Assembly: GCA_000721275.1 (NCBI GenBank)
Contig: JOFO01000015.1
Location: 72,798-136,797 of the forward strand
Direction of reading: 5' to 3'
Source: Microtetraspora glauca
GTDB taxonomy: Bacteria; Actinomycetota; Actinomycetes; Streptomycetales; Streptomycetaceae
Length of the DNA: 64,000 nt
The notes under the pieces are model-generated. The model made no database searches, was not told the origin of the DNA, and saw only the letters and a program-made list of their open reading frames with translations. Made by a program: the position numbers and the translations under genes. Positions 26,966-35,663 of the stretch are shown in pieces; position 1 is the first letter of the stretch, and each line of letters begins with the position of its first letter.

Positions 26966-27196
26966 TCAGTGCTCGTCGCCCACCGTGCGGGCCGGCACGT
27001 CGGTGAGCCGGTCCGTCTCATCCTGTATCTCAACGGCGATCTTCTTGAGTTCCGGCTCGAACTTGCGACCGTGGTGGGCGCAGAAGAGCAAGTCACCTCC
27101 GCTGGCCAGGACGACACGCAGGTAAGCCTGGGCGCCGCAGCGGTCGCAGCGGTCAGCGGCCGTCAGGGGGCTCGCGGGGGTCAGAACAGTAGTCAC
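26966..27196 (-). CDS. Small zinc-ribbon-like protein (DUF7455 type)
   Basis: A 76-residue protein. A CxxC pair (CDRCGAQAYLRV) followed by FCAHHGRKF suggests one zinc bound by two cysteines, a third cysteine and a histidine. The C-terminal half is a charged helix. This short protein is common next to hrdB/parE in Streptomyces; its function is unknown. The start is GTG with AGAGG about 6 nt upstream. A 13-bp dyad (AGCTCG, A, CGAGCT; 27211-27223) lies 14 nt upstream and may be an operator. Confidence 0.8.
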   Translation of the reverse strand: MTTVLTPASPLTAADRCDRCGAQAYLRVVLASGGDLLFCAHHGRKFEPELKKIAVEIQDETDRLTDVPARTVGDEH

Positions 27197-27630
27197 GTCG
27201 CCTCTTCTCTAGCTCGACGAGCTGTCGTACCAGGGTCAACATCCAACCAGGCCGAAAACGTTCCCGCTCGTGGCTTTTCCTTGAAACTTTTTCCCAAGGT
27301 GGCTGTCTGCTGCCGGTTGGCGGCGAATGAGCCGTATTGCGTCGCTCTACGGGTTTCGCGTTGCTGTGGTGTCGGTCGTCCTCCCGGCGGGGTTGCCGGT
27401 TGTTCATGAGGACGTGCCCGGAGCCTAGATGGTTCATGCCTGGAAGGGAACGTGATGTTCACGTCACCCCTTCGAGGGATCGAACACCCATACGACCCTG
27501 GACTAGCATGAGGAAACCGGGAGGGTGGCGTGACAGCGGCCCCACCAGGCATCGGTACCCTCTGAGCGGTGAGCGACGCCGACCCTCACCCCATCGGGCA
27601 AGATCTCAAATTCAGCGAGGAGCGAACCGC
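27197..27630. other. Divergent regulatory region before parE
   Basis: 434 nt with no credible gene. It contains the dyad at 27211-27223, a TTGACC on the minus strand that could be a -35 for the zinc-ribbon gene, the dyad at 27450-27464 and a TAGCAT at 27504-27509 that could be the parE -10. The start of parE is preceded by GCGAGGAG. Confidence 0.5.
27450..27464. promoter_or_regulatory. Perfect dyad upstream of parE
   Basis: ACGTGA, 3 nt, TCACGT: a 15-bp inverted repeat 40 nt upstream of a possible -10 (TAGCAT). The GTGA/TCAC arms recall Crp-type sites but the spacing (3 nt) is too short for Crp, so the regulator is unknown. Confidence 0.4.
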
Positions 27631-29748
27631 GTGACCGCCGAAACGTCCGTGCCGTCGAGTGCGCTGCTGACCGCAGACCGTGACGGTTCCAACTACACCG
27701 CGCGGCACCTGCTCGTCCTCGAAGGGCTCGAAGCGGTCCGCAAGCGCCCCGGCATGTACATCGGGTCCACCGACAGTCGTGGCCTGATGCACTGCCTCTG
27801 GGAGATCATCGACAACTCCGTCGACGAGGCCCTGGGCGGTTACTGCGACCACATCGACGTCATCCTCCACGACGACGGCTCGGTCGAGGTCCGTGACAAC
27901 GGCCGCGGCATCCCGGTCGACGTCGAGCCCAAGACCGGCCTCTCCGGTGTCGAGGTCGTCATGACCAAGCTGCACGCCGGCGGAAAGTTCGGCGGCGGCT
28001 CGTACGCGGCCTCCGGCGGTCTGCACGGCGTCGGCGCCTCCGTGGTCAACGCCCTCTCGGCCCGCCTCGACGTCGAGGTCGACCGGAACAGCGCCACCCA
28101 CTCCATCAGCTTCCGGCGCGGCGTCCCCGGCATCTTCACCGAGCAGGGCCCCGACAGCCCCTTCGACCCGGGCAACGGACTGACCAAGGGCAAGCGCGTC
28201 CCCAAGACCCGCACCGGCACCCGGATCCGCTACTGGGCCGACCGCCAGATCTTCCTCAAGGACGCCAAGCTCTCCCTGGAGACGCTGCACCAGCGCGCCC
28301 GCCAGACCGCCTTCCTCGTGCCCGGCCTCACCATCGTCGTCCGCGACGAGCGGGACCTGGAGGGCATCGGCAAGAGCGAGGAGGTCTTCCGCTTCGACGG
28401 CGGCATCAGCGAGTTCTGCGAGTACCTCGCGCAGGACAAGGCCGTCTGCGACGTGCTGCGCCTCACCGGCCAGGGCACCTTCAAGGAGACCGTCCCGGTC
28501 CTGGACGACCGCGGCCACATGACCCCCGCCGAGGTCACCCGCGAGCTCGGCGTGGACGTCGCCCTGCGCTGGGGCACCGGGTACGACACCACCGTCCGGT
28601 CCTTCGTGAACATCATCGCCACCCCCAAGGGCGGCACCCACGTCTCCGGCTTCGAGCAGGCCGTCACCAAGACGGTGAACGAGGTGCTGCGCTCGGCCAA
28701 GCTGCTGCGCGTCGCCGAGGATGACATCGTCAAGGACGACGCCCTGGAGGGCCTGACCGCCGTCGTCACCGTGCGTCTCGCCGAGCCGCAGTTCGAGGGC
28801 CAGACCAAGGAGGTCCTCGGCACCTCGGCCGCCCGCCGGATCGTGGCGAACGTGGTCGCCCGCGAGCTCAAGGCGTTCCTGACCTCCACCAAGCGGGACG
28901 CCAAGGCCCAGGCCAGGGCCGTCCTGGAGAAGGCCGTCGCCGCCGCCCGCACCCGGATCGCCGCCCGCCAGCACAAGGAGGCGCAGCGCCGGAAGACCGC
29001 CCTGGAGACCTCCTCGCTCCCGGCCAAGCTGGCCGACTGCCGCAGCGACGACGTCGAGCGCAGCGAGCTCTTCATCGTCGAGGGGGACTCCGCGCTCGGC
29101 ACCGCGAAGCTCGCCCGGAACAGCGAGTTCCAGGCCCTGCTGCCGATCCGCGGCAAGATCCTCAACGTCCAGAAGTCGTCCGTCTCGGACATGCTCAAGA
29201 ACGCCGAGTGCGGCGCGATCATCCAGGTCATAGGAGCGGGCTCCGGCCGCACCTTCGACATCGACGCGGCCCGCTACGGCAAGGTCATCATGATGACCGA
29301 CGCCGACGTCGACGGCTCGCACATCCGGACGCTGCTGCTGACCCTCTTCCAGCGCTACATGCGCCCGATGGTCGAGGCCGGCCGGGTCTTCGCCGCCGTG
29401 CCGCCGCTGCACCGGATCGAGCTCGTGCAGCCCAAGAAGGGCCAGGACAAGTACGTGTACACGTACTCCGACAGCGAGCTGCGGCAGACGCTCCTGGAGT
29501 TCCAGCGCAAGGGGGTCCGCTACAAGGACTCCATCCAGCGCTACAAGGGTCTCGGCGAGATGGACGCCGACCAGCTCGCGGAGACCACGATGGACCCGCG
29601 CCACCGCACCCTGCGCCGGATCAACATCGGCGACCTGGACGCGGCCGAGACGGTCTTCGACCTGCTGATGGGGAACGACGTGGCCCCCCGCAAGGAGTTC
29701 ATCACCAGCTCCGCCGCCACGCTCGACCGCTCGCGCATCGACGCCTGA
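27631..29748 (+). CDS. parE: DNA topoisomerase IV subunit B
   Basis: The ATPase subunit of the enzyme that unlinks daughter chromosomes. At 705 residues it has the GHKL ATPase (Glu58 and Asn62 in WEIIDNSVDE; DNGRGIPVDV; GGLHGVGASVVNAL), a transducer domain and a TOPRIM domain (EGDSALGTAK, MTDADVDGSHIR). It starts at GTG with GGAG 8 nt upstream. It is ParE rather than GyrB because its partner parC lies 8 kb away on the opposite strand, the usual Streptomyces arrangement, while gyrBA sits near oriC. Confidence 0.95.
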   Translation: MTAETSVPSSALLTADRDGSNYTARHLLVLEGLEAVRKRPGMYIGSTDSRGLMHCLWEIIDNSVDEALGGYCDHIDVILHDDGSVEVRDNGRGIPVDVEPKTGLSGVEVVMTKLHAGGKFGGGSYAASGGLHGVGASVVNALSARLDVEVDRNSATHSISFRRGVPGIFTEQGPDSPFDPGNGLTKGKRVPKTRTGTRIRYWADRQIFLKDAKLSLETLHQRARQTAFLVPGLTIVVRDERDLEGIGKSEEVFRFDGGISEFCEYLAQDKAVCDVLRLTGQGTFKETVPVLDDRGHMTPAEVTRELGVDVALRWGTGYDTTVRSFVNIIATPKGGTHVSGFEQAVTKTVNEVLRSAKLLRVAEDDIVKDDALEGLTAVVTVRLAEPQFEGQTKEVLGTSAARRIVANVVARELKAFLTSTKRDAKAQARAVLEKAVAAARTRIAARQHKEAQRRKTALETSSLPAKLADCRSDDVERSELFIVEGDSALGTAKLARNSEFQALLPIRGKILNVQKSSVSDMLKNAECGAIIQVIGAGSGRTFDIDAARYGKVIMMTDADVDGSHIRTLLLTLFQRYMRPMVEAGRVFAAVPPLHRIELVQPKKGQDKYVYTYSDSELRQTLLEFQRKGVRYKDSIQRYKGLGEMDADQLAETTMDPRHRTLRRINIGDLDAAETVFDLLMGNDVAPRKEFITSSAATLDRSRIDA

Positions 29749-29755
29749 GCCGTAC

Positions 29756-29779
29756 GGCCCGTCCCTCCGGGGGCGGGCC
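29756..29779 (+). terminator. Terminator after parE
   Basis: A 10-bp stem with one G-U pair (GGCCCGTCCC / GGGGCGGGCC) and a TCCG tetraloop, 7 nt after the stop. Confidence 0.75.
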
Positions 29780-29938
29780 TCCGGCGTCCATACGCCTATC
29801 GGTCCGGTCCGGTCAGAGGCCGGGCCGCAGAGTCACCTGATGGGGTGAAGACCGGAGGGAGAAGAGTCCAGGATCTGCCCACTCTGTCCATCCTTGGGCA
29901 CGCGGCCGAAACGGTTCGCTGACAAGGAGAGTTGACCG

Positions 29939-30379
29939 GTGGAACAGCTGGACGAACAGGAGCGCGCGGGGGCGCGGGACGACGGGCCGGGCGGGGCCCC
30001 GCCGGAGCTGCCGCACCAGCGGCACGACGAGGCCGTGCACCCGCTGCCCGGGGCGGCCGGGATCTACCTGGAGGTCCAGCGCAGCCCCGCCTTCCAGGAG
30101 GTACGGCGCCGCTACCGCCGGTTCGTCCTCCCCGCGACCCTCGCCTTCCTCGCCTGGTACCTCGCCTACGTCGTGGCCGCCACCGCCGCCCCCGGCCTGA
30201 TGGCCCGCCCGGTGGCCGGGGCGGTCAACGTGGCGATGCTCGCCGGCCTCGGCCAGTTCCTCACCACCTTCCTCCTCACCTGGGCCTACGCCCGGCACGC
30301 ACGGCTGCGCCGGGACCGGGCCGCGCTCGAACTGCGCTGGGACACCCAGGAGATGACGAGGGGGGCCGGCCAGTGGTGA
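29939..30379 (+). CDS. DUF485 membrane protein
   Basis: A 146-residue protein with two transmembrane segments (FVLPATLAFLAWYLAYVVAA and NVAMLAGLGQFLTTFLLTWAYA) after a soluble N-terminus of about 60 residues. DUF485 proteins (YjcH in E. coli) are encoded directly before ActP-type acetate symporters, as here, and are thought to be accessory subunits. GTG start with AAGGAG upstream. Its stop overlaps the symporter start (GTGA), so the two are translationally coupled. Confidence 0.92.
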   Translation: MEQLDEQERAGARDDGPGGAPPELPHQRHDEAVHPLPGAAGIYLEVQRSPAFQEVRRRYRRFVLPATLAFLAWYLAYVVAATAAPGLMARPVAGAVNVAMLAGLGQFLTTFLLTWAYARHARLRRDRAALELRWDTQEMTRGAGQW

Positions 30380-31968
30380 CCGGAGACCACCAGACGCTCG
30401 CCCTGCTGCTCTTCAGCGCCTTCGTCGCGGTGACCCTGGGCATCACGACCTGGGTGAGCCGCAACCGGCACGGATCGGCCGAGGAGTTCTACGCCGGCGG
30501 CCGGCTCTTCTCCCCGATGGAGAACGGGTTCGCCATCGCCGGCGACTACATGTCCGCGGCCTCCTTCCTCGGCATCTCGGGCCTCATCGCCCTCTACGGC
30601 TACGACGGCATGCTGTACTCGGTCGGCTTCCTGGTCGCCTGGCTGGTCGTGCTCTTCCTCGTCGCCGAACTCGTCCGCAACTGCGGCCGGTTCACCCTCG
30701 CCGACGTCGTCGCCTCGCGGATGGCCGAACGGCCGGTGCGGATCGCGGCCGGCACCTCCTCGGTGGCCGTCTCGGTGCTCTACCTGGTGGCCCAGATGGT
30801 CGGTGCGGGCAGCCTGGTGGCCCTCCTGCTCGGCGGCACCGGCGAGGCGGCGCGCACCTGGACGGTCGTCGGCGTCGGCGCGCTGATGGTGATCTACGTG
30901 TCGCTCGGCGGGATGCGGGCCACCACCTGGATCCAGATCGTCAAGGCGGTCCTGCTGATGGCCGGCACCGTCGCGCTCACCGTCCTCGTCCTGGTCCGCT
31001 TCCACGGCGACGTGAACAGCCTGCTCAGCACCGCCGCCGAACGCAGCGGACACGGCAGCGACTTCCTCGGCCCCGGACTGCGCTACGGCGGCGACTGGAC
31101 CGCCCGGCTCGACTTCATCAGCCTCGGACTCGCGCTCGTCCTCGGCACGGCGGGACTGCCGCACATCCTGTCCCGCTTCTACACCGTGCCCACCGCGCGG
31201 GCCGCCCGCCGCTCGGTCGTCTGGGCCATCGGACTCATCGGCGGTTTCTACCTGATGACCATCGTCCTCGGCTTCGGCGCCGCCGCGATCATCGGATCCG
31301 CCGAGGTCCGCGCCTCCAACGCCTCCGGGAACACGGCCGTCCCGCTGCTCGCCCTCGACCTCGGCGGAGGAGCGGGCTCCACCGGCGGCGCGGTGCTCTT
31401 CGCGATCGTCGCGGCCGTCGCCTTCGCGACCATCCTCGCCGTCGTCGCCGGGATCACCCTGGCCTCCTCCGCCTCCGTCGCCCACGACCTCTACGCCTCG
31501 CTGCGCCGCCCCGGCGGGAAGCAGCACAGCGAGGTCACCGTGGCGCGGGTGGCCGCCGCCGTCATCGGCGCCGCCGCGATCGGACTCGGGCTGCTCGCCC
31601 GCGACCTCAACGTGGCCTTCCTGGTCGGCCTCGCCTTCGCGGTGGCGGCCTCGGCCAACCTGCCGGTGCTGCTGTACTCGCTGTTCTGGCGCCGGTTCAC
31701 CACCCGGGGCGCGGTCTGGTCGGTCTACGGCGGGCTCGTCCCGGCGGTGCTCCTGGTGGTGCTGTCGCCGGTCGTCTCGGGCAGCCCCGACGCCCTCTTC
31801 CCCGGCCTGGACTTCCACGTCTTCCCGTTGCAGAACCCCGGCGTGGTCTCCATCCCGCTCGGCTTCCTCGCCGGCTGGCTCGGGACGGTGACCTCGCCCG
31901 AGCCGCCCGACGAGGCACGGCACGCCGAGACCGAGGTGCGGGCGCTCACCGGGGCGGGCGCGGCCTGA
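30376..31968 (+). CDS. Sodium/solute symporter, ActP (cation acetate) type
   Basis: A 530-residue sodium:solute symporter (SSS family), about 13 transmembrane segments, placed after its DUF485 partner. Family marks are EEFYAGGRLFSPMENGFAIAGDYMSAASFLGISGLIALYGYDG, typical of ActP-like acetate or short-chain carboxylate uptake. The two GTG codons at 30373 and 30376 are both possible starts; the second gives a standard 4-nt GTGA overlap. It converges on a CitA/CitB-type two-component system that may control it; acetate, propionate or pyruvate is the likely substrate. Confidence 0.9.
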   Translation: MTGDHQTLALLLFSAFVAVTLGITTWVSRNRHGSAEEFYAGGRLFSPMENGFAIAGDYMSAASFLGISGLIALYGYDGMLYSVGFLVAWLVVLFLVAELVRNCGRFTLADVVASRMAERPVRIAAGTSSVAVSVLYLVAQMVGAGSLVALLLGGTGEAARTWTVVGVGALMVIYVSLGGMRATTWIQIVKAVLLMAGTVALTVLVLVRFHGDVNSLLSTAAERSGHGSDFLGPGLRYGGDWTARLDFISLGLALVLGTAGLPHILSRFYTVPTARAARRSVVWAIGLIGGFYLMTIVLGFGAAAIIGSAEVRASNASGNTAVPLLALDLGGGAGSTGGAVLFAIVAAVAFATILAVVAGITLASSASVAHDLYASLRRPGGKQHSEVTVARVAAAVIGAAAIGLGLLARDLNVAFLVGLAFAVAASANLPVLLYSLFWRRFTTRGAVWSVYGGLVPAVLLVVLSPVVSGSPDALFPGLDFHVFPLQNPGVVSIPLGFLAGWLGTVTSPEPPDEARHAETEVRALTGAGAA

Positions 31969-31989
31969 CGCCGCCGCGGAGCCGGGGCC

Positions 31990-32670
31990 TCAGGGGGACG
32001 AGACCCAGGTGTAGCGGTGCTCGGGGCGGCCGGTCTCGCCGTACCGGAGGGAGAGGCGGACGCGCCCGGTGCGTTCCAGGAGCTTGAGGTAGCGCTGGGC
32101 GGTCTGGCGGCTGACGCCGGTCCGCTCGGCGAGTTCCTGGGTGGACAGCGGCCCGTCGGCGGCCATCAGCGCCTGGCGGACCAGCTCGGCCGTCGTCGGG
32201 GAGTGCCCCTTGGGCAGGTCGGGCGCGACGGTACCGGCCGCGAGGGTGCCGAAGATCCGGTCGACCTCGGCCTGCTCCGCCTCGCCGCCGCGCTCCAGGG
32301 CGCGGCGGAGGGTCGCGTACGCCTCCAGCTTGGCCCGCAGTCCGGCGAAGTTGAACGGCTTGACCAGGTACTGGAGGGCGCCGTGCCGCATCGCGGCCTG
32401 GACGGTCGCCACGTCCCGGGCCGCCGTCACCATGATCACGTCGCACTGGTGGCCGCGGGCCCGCAGCTCGCGGATGGCGGCGAGCCCGTTCTCGTCGGGG
32501 AGGTAGTGGTCGAGCAGGACGAGGTCCACCGGTCCTCCGTCGAGGACGGCGAGCGCCTCCGCGGTGGAGTGGGCGGTGGCCGCGACCCGGAAGCCCGGCA
32601 GCTTGGTCACGTACGCGGCGTTCACCCGCGCCACCCGGACGTCGTCGTCGACGACGAGCACGTCGATCAC
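31990..32670 (-). CDS. Response regulator, CitB/DcuR type
   Basis: A 226-residue response regulator. The receiver domain (1-~120) has the acidic pocket DDD (8-10), phospho-acceptor Asp54 (LLDHYLP) and Lys in YLVKPF. The C-terminal ~70 residues carry an HTH (LSTQELAERTGVSRQTAQRYLKLLERTGRV). It starts at GTG, overlapping the kinase stop by 4 nt. The CitB family responds to di- and tricarboxylates. Confidence 0.92.
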   Translation of the reverse strand: MIDVLVVDDDVRVARVNAAYVTKLPGFRVAATAHSTAEALAVLDGGPVDLVLLDHYLPDENGLAAIRELRARGHQCDVIMVTAARDVATVQAAMRHGALQYLVKPFNFAGLRAKLEAYATLRRALERGGEAEQAEVDRIFGTLAAGTVAPDLPKGHSPTTAELVRQALMAADGPLSTQELAERTGVSRQTAQRYLKLLERTGRVRLSLRYGETGRPEHRYTWVSSP

Positions 32671-34397
32671 CGCGACCGCTCCTCGGCCGGGGCGGCGTCC
32701 ACCGGCCCGCGCGGGGCGGTCGGCACGGACGCGGCGGGCGGGGGCGGGGTGGGGTCGGACGGGGCGGGTTCGGTCAGGGCGTCGGGCAGGACCACCGCGA
32801 ACTCCGCGCCGCCGGACGGGCCGGCCGTCACGCGCGCGCTGCCGCCGCGCCGCTCGGCGAGGCGCCGGACGAGCGCGAGCCCGAGGCCGCGCCTGCCGTG
32901 GGCCGGCGGCTCCTTCGTCGTCCACCCCTCGGTGAAGATCAGCTCCCGGCGGTCCTCCGGGACACCCGGTCCGCTGTCCGCGACCCGCAGGACCACCGTC
33001 CGGTCCTCGGCGCGCAGCGCGACCTCGACCTGGGCGTCCGGGGAGCCGGCCGCGGCGTCCAGGGCGTTGTCGACCAGGTTGCCGACGACGGTGACCAGTT
33101 CGCGGGGGTCGACCAGCCGGTCGGGGAGCAGGGAGTCCGGGGCGATCCGCAGCGAGACCCCCCGCTCGGCGGCCACCGTCGCCTTGCCCACCAGCAGGGC
33201 CGCGAGCAGCGGGTCGTGGACCTTCTCGGTGACCTGCTCGGCGGTGGCCCGGTGCACCCCGACGACCTCGGTGACGAAGTCGGCGGCCTCGTCGTACAGC
33301 TCCAGTTCCAGCAGGCCCAGGAGGGTGTGGAGGCGGTTGGCGTGCTCGTGGTCCTGGGCGCGCAGGGCGTCGATCAGGCCGCGCGTGGAGTCCAGCTCCC
33401 GGCCCAGCCGCTCCAGCTCGGTGCGGTCGCGGAGGGTGGCCACGGCGCCGCCGTCGTCCGTCGGCATCCGGTTGGCGATCAGCACCCGGTGCCCCTGCAC
33501 GGTCACCAGGTCGGCGCCGGTCACCCGGCCCGTCAGCACGTCCGCGGTGCGCCCCGGCCCGAGCAGCGCGTCCAGCGGCTGCCCGGCGGCCTCCGGACCG
33601 AGCCCGAGCAGACGCTGGGCCTCGTCGTTGAGGAGCCGTACGGAACCCTTGCGGTCCAGCGCCACCACACCCTCCCGGATGCCGTGCAGCATCGCCTCGC
33701 GTTCGGCGAGCAGCGCCGAGATGTCGGAGAAGGCCAGGTCGCGGGTCTGCCGCTGGATCCGCCGGGAGATCAGGTACGCGGCCAGCGCGCCGGCCGCGAG
33801 CGCGCCGCCCGCGTAGGCGAGCAGCCCGGGGATCGCGGACAGCAGCCGGTCGCGGACGCTGTCGTACGCGATGCCGACGGAGACCGCGCCGACGATCCCG
33901 CCGTCGGCGTTCCGCAGCGGGGCCTTGCCGCGGGCGGAGCGGCCCAGGGTGCCGCTGTCGATCTCCATCACCTCGCGGCCCGCCAGGACCTCGCTCGGGT
34001 CGGTGGAGACCGTCCGGCCGATCTGGACGGGGTCGGGGTGCGACCAGCGCACGCCGCGGGTGTCCATGACGACGACGTACTCGGCGCCGGTCGCGGCCCG
34101 GACCCGCTCCGCCTCGCGCTGCACCGGTCCCGTCGCCGACGGCGGCCCGCCCGCCAGGTCCGCGGCCGTACGGGACGAGGCCACGGTCTCCGCGATGGCG
34201 AGGGCCCGCCGCATGGCCTGGTCGTCGAGCTGGGCGCTCAGCGGGGCCAGGAAGAAGCCGGTGGCCAGCACGGTGACGCCGGTGGCGACCGCCAGCTGCA
34301 TCAGCAGCACCTGCGAGAACACCCGGCGCGGCCACCCCAGCCGGCGCCGGCGGCGCGCGGCCGGCCGCGCGGCGGTGTCGGGTCCGGTGCTCCTCAT
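32667..34397 (-). CDS. Sensor histidine kinase, CitA/DcuS type
   Basis: A 576-residue membrane kinase. TM1 is at ~28-50. An extracytoplasmic Cache-type sensor domain follows (VMDTRGVRWSHPDPVQIGRTVS), then TM2 (~187-210), a PAS domain (~220-330) and the kinase core with the phospho-acceptor His350 in RAQDHEHANRLH, the same context as in DcuS/CitA. The ATPase has NLVDNALDAA and GRRGLGLALVRRLAE. It would sense a carboxylate outside the cell. The 60-residue Pro-rich tail is unusual. It is divergent from the CobW gene. Confidence 0.92.
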   Translation of the reverse strand: MRSTGPDTAARPAARRRRRLGWPRRVFSQVLLMQLAVATGVTVLATGFFLAPLSAQLDDQAMRRALAIAETVASSRTAADLAGGPPSATGPVQREAERVRAATGAEYVVVMDTRGVRWSHPDPVQIGRTVSTDPSEVLAGREVMEIDSGTLGRSARGKAPLRNADGGIVGAVSVGIAYDSVRDRLLSAIPGLLAYAGGALAAGALAAYLISRRIQRQTRDLAFSDISALLAEREAMLHGIREGVVALDRKGSVRLLNDEAQRLLGLGPEAAGQPLDALLGPGRTADVLTGRVTGADLVTVQGHRVLIANRMPTDDGGAVATLRDRTELERLGRELDSTRGLIDALRAQDHEHANRLHTLLGLLELELYDEAADFVTEVVGVHRATAEQVTEKVHDPLLAALLVGKATVAAERGVSLRIAPDSLLPDRLVDPRELVTVVGNLVDNALDAAAGSPDAQVEVALRAEDRTVVLRVADSGPGVPEDRRELIFTEGWTTKEPPAHGRRGLGLALVRRLAERRGGSARVTAGPSGGAEFAVVLPDALTEPAPSDPTPPPPAASVPTAPRGPVDAAPAEERSR

Positions 34398-34580
34398 GCC
34401 GGAAACGGTACGGGGACGGCCGCGGCGACCGGAAACGTGGCCGGGCGCCCACGCGCGCGTGCGGCCGGAACCGGGGGGCGGGGGCTGCCTATCCTGGGTG
34501 CCGGCCGGGGCGGTCCCGCATCCGCAGGCGAAGGCGCCGCCCCTGTCCGTGTTCGTGTCGTCCAGCGAAAGGCTTGCTCC

Positions 34581-35642
34581 TTGAGTGCGCAGCAGATCCC
34601 CGTCGTCGTCCTGGCCGGGTTTCTCGGAGCGGGGAAGACCACGCTCCTCAACCATCTGCTGCGCAGTGCCCGGGGGACCCGGATCGGGGTCATGGTCAAC
34701 GACTTCGGCGACATCGGCATCGACGCGATGACGGTCGCCGGACAGGTGGGGTCCACGGTCTCCCTCGGCAACGGGTGCCTGTGCTGTGCGGTGGACGCGA
34801 GCGAGCTGGACGAGTACCTGGAGGTGCTGACCCGGCCCGAACTGCGCCTGGACGTGATCGTGATCGAGGCGAGCGGGCTCGCCGAGCCGCAGGAGCTGGT
34901 CCGGATGGTGCTCGCCAGCGAGAACCGGCGGACCGTGTACGGCGGTCTGGTCGAGGTGGTCGACGCCGCCGAGTTCTCCGCGACCCGCCGCCGGCACCCG
35001 GAGACCGACCGGCATCTCGCCCTCGCCGACCTGGTCGTCGTCAACAAGGCCGACCGCGTGCCGGAGGCGGAGCTGCGCGCCGTCCGGGACACCGTGGCCG
35101 GTCTCGCGGACCGGGCCGCCGTGATCGAGGCGGCGCACGGCCGGATCGACCCCGAGCTGCTCTTCGACCGGGTCGTCCCCGACGACGAGATCGCCGGGCA
35201 GATGTCGATCGAGGACATCCTGTACGGCGACGAGGACGGGCACGCGCACGTGCACGCCGCCTACGACACCGTCTCGCTGACCACGGCGGTCCCGCTGCAC
35301 CCGCGGCGGCTGATGGCCTTCCTCGACTCCCGCCCGGAGGGGCTGTACCGGCTCAAGGGCTTCGTGGACTTCGGCGCGGCCGACCCCGGCCACCGGTACG
35401 CGGTGCACGCGGTCGGCCGCTTCCTGCGCTTCTACCCGGAGCCCTGGCCGGCCGGCGAGGAGCGCCTCACGCAGCTGGTTCTGATCGGCTCCGGCGTGGA
35501 CGCCGCCGGGCTGCGCAAGGAGCTGGCCGCCTGCGAGGTGGACGGCCCCGCGGACGCGCCGGACGAGCATGCCCTGTGGGGTGTCCTCCGCTACGTGCCC
35601 CAGGCCGACGAGCCGGAGACGGAGGACGCGGCGGAGTCCTAG
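34581..35642 (+). CDS. CobW/COG0523 family GTP-binding protein
   Basis: A 353-residue G3E GTPase. The P-loop is GFLGAGKTTLL, the metal-binding motif is GCLCCAV, NKAD is present, and the C-terminal CobW_C domain spans ~250-340. The family are metallochaperones for zinc or cobalt; a His stretch (DEDGHAHVHA, ~215) may be a metal-binding loop. The start is TTG (LSAQQIP) with AAAGG 8 nt upstream. It is monocistronic and convergent with the monooxygenase gene. I see no Zur-type operator. Confidence 0.88.
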   Translation: MSAQQIPVVVLAGFLGAGKTTLLNHLLRSARGTRIGVMVNDFGDIGIDAMTVAGQVGSTVSLGNGCLCCAVDASELDEYLEVLTRPELRLDVIVIEASGLAEPQELVRMVLASENRRTVYGGLVEVVDAAEFSATRRRHPETDRHLALADLVVVNKADRVPEAELRAVRDTVAGLADRAAVIEAAHGRIDPELLFDRVVPDDEIAGQMSIEDILYGDEDGHAHVHAAYDTVSLTTAVPLHPRRLMAFLDSRPEGLYRLKGFVDFGAADPGHRYAVHAVGRFLRFYPEPWPAGEERLTQLVLIGSGVDAAGLRKELAACEVDGPADAPDEHALWGVLRYVPQADEPETEDAAES

Positions 35643-35663
35643 CGGGCGGGGCGGAGGGGAGCC

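Noticed and set aside
27450..27464. A Crp site before parE
   Set aside because: The arms resemble GTGA/TCAC, but the spacer is 3 nt where Crp-type sites need about 6.
29756..29779. A tRNA-like fold after parE
   Set aside because: It is a single 10-bp stem with a tetraloop and no cloverleaf arms; it is a terminator.
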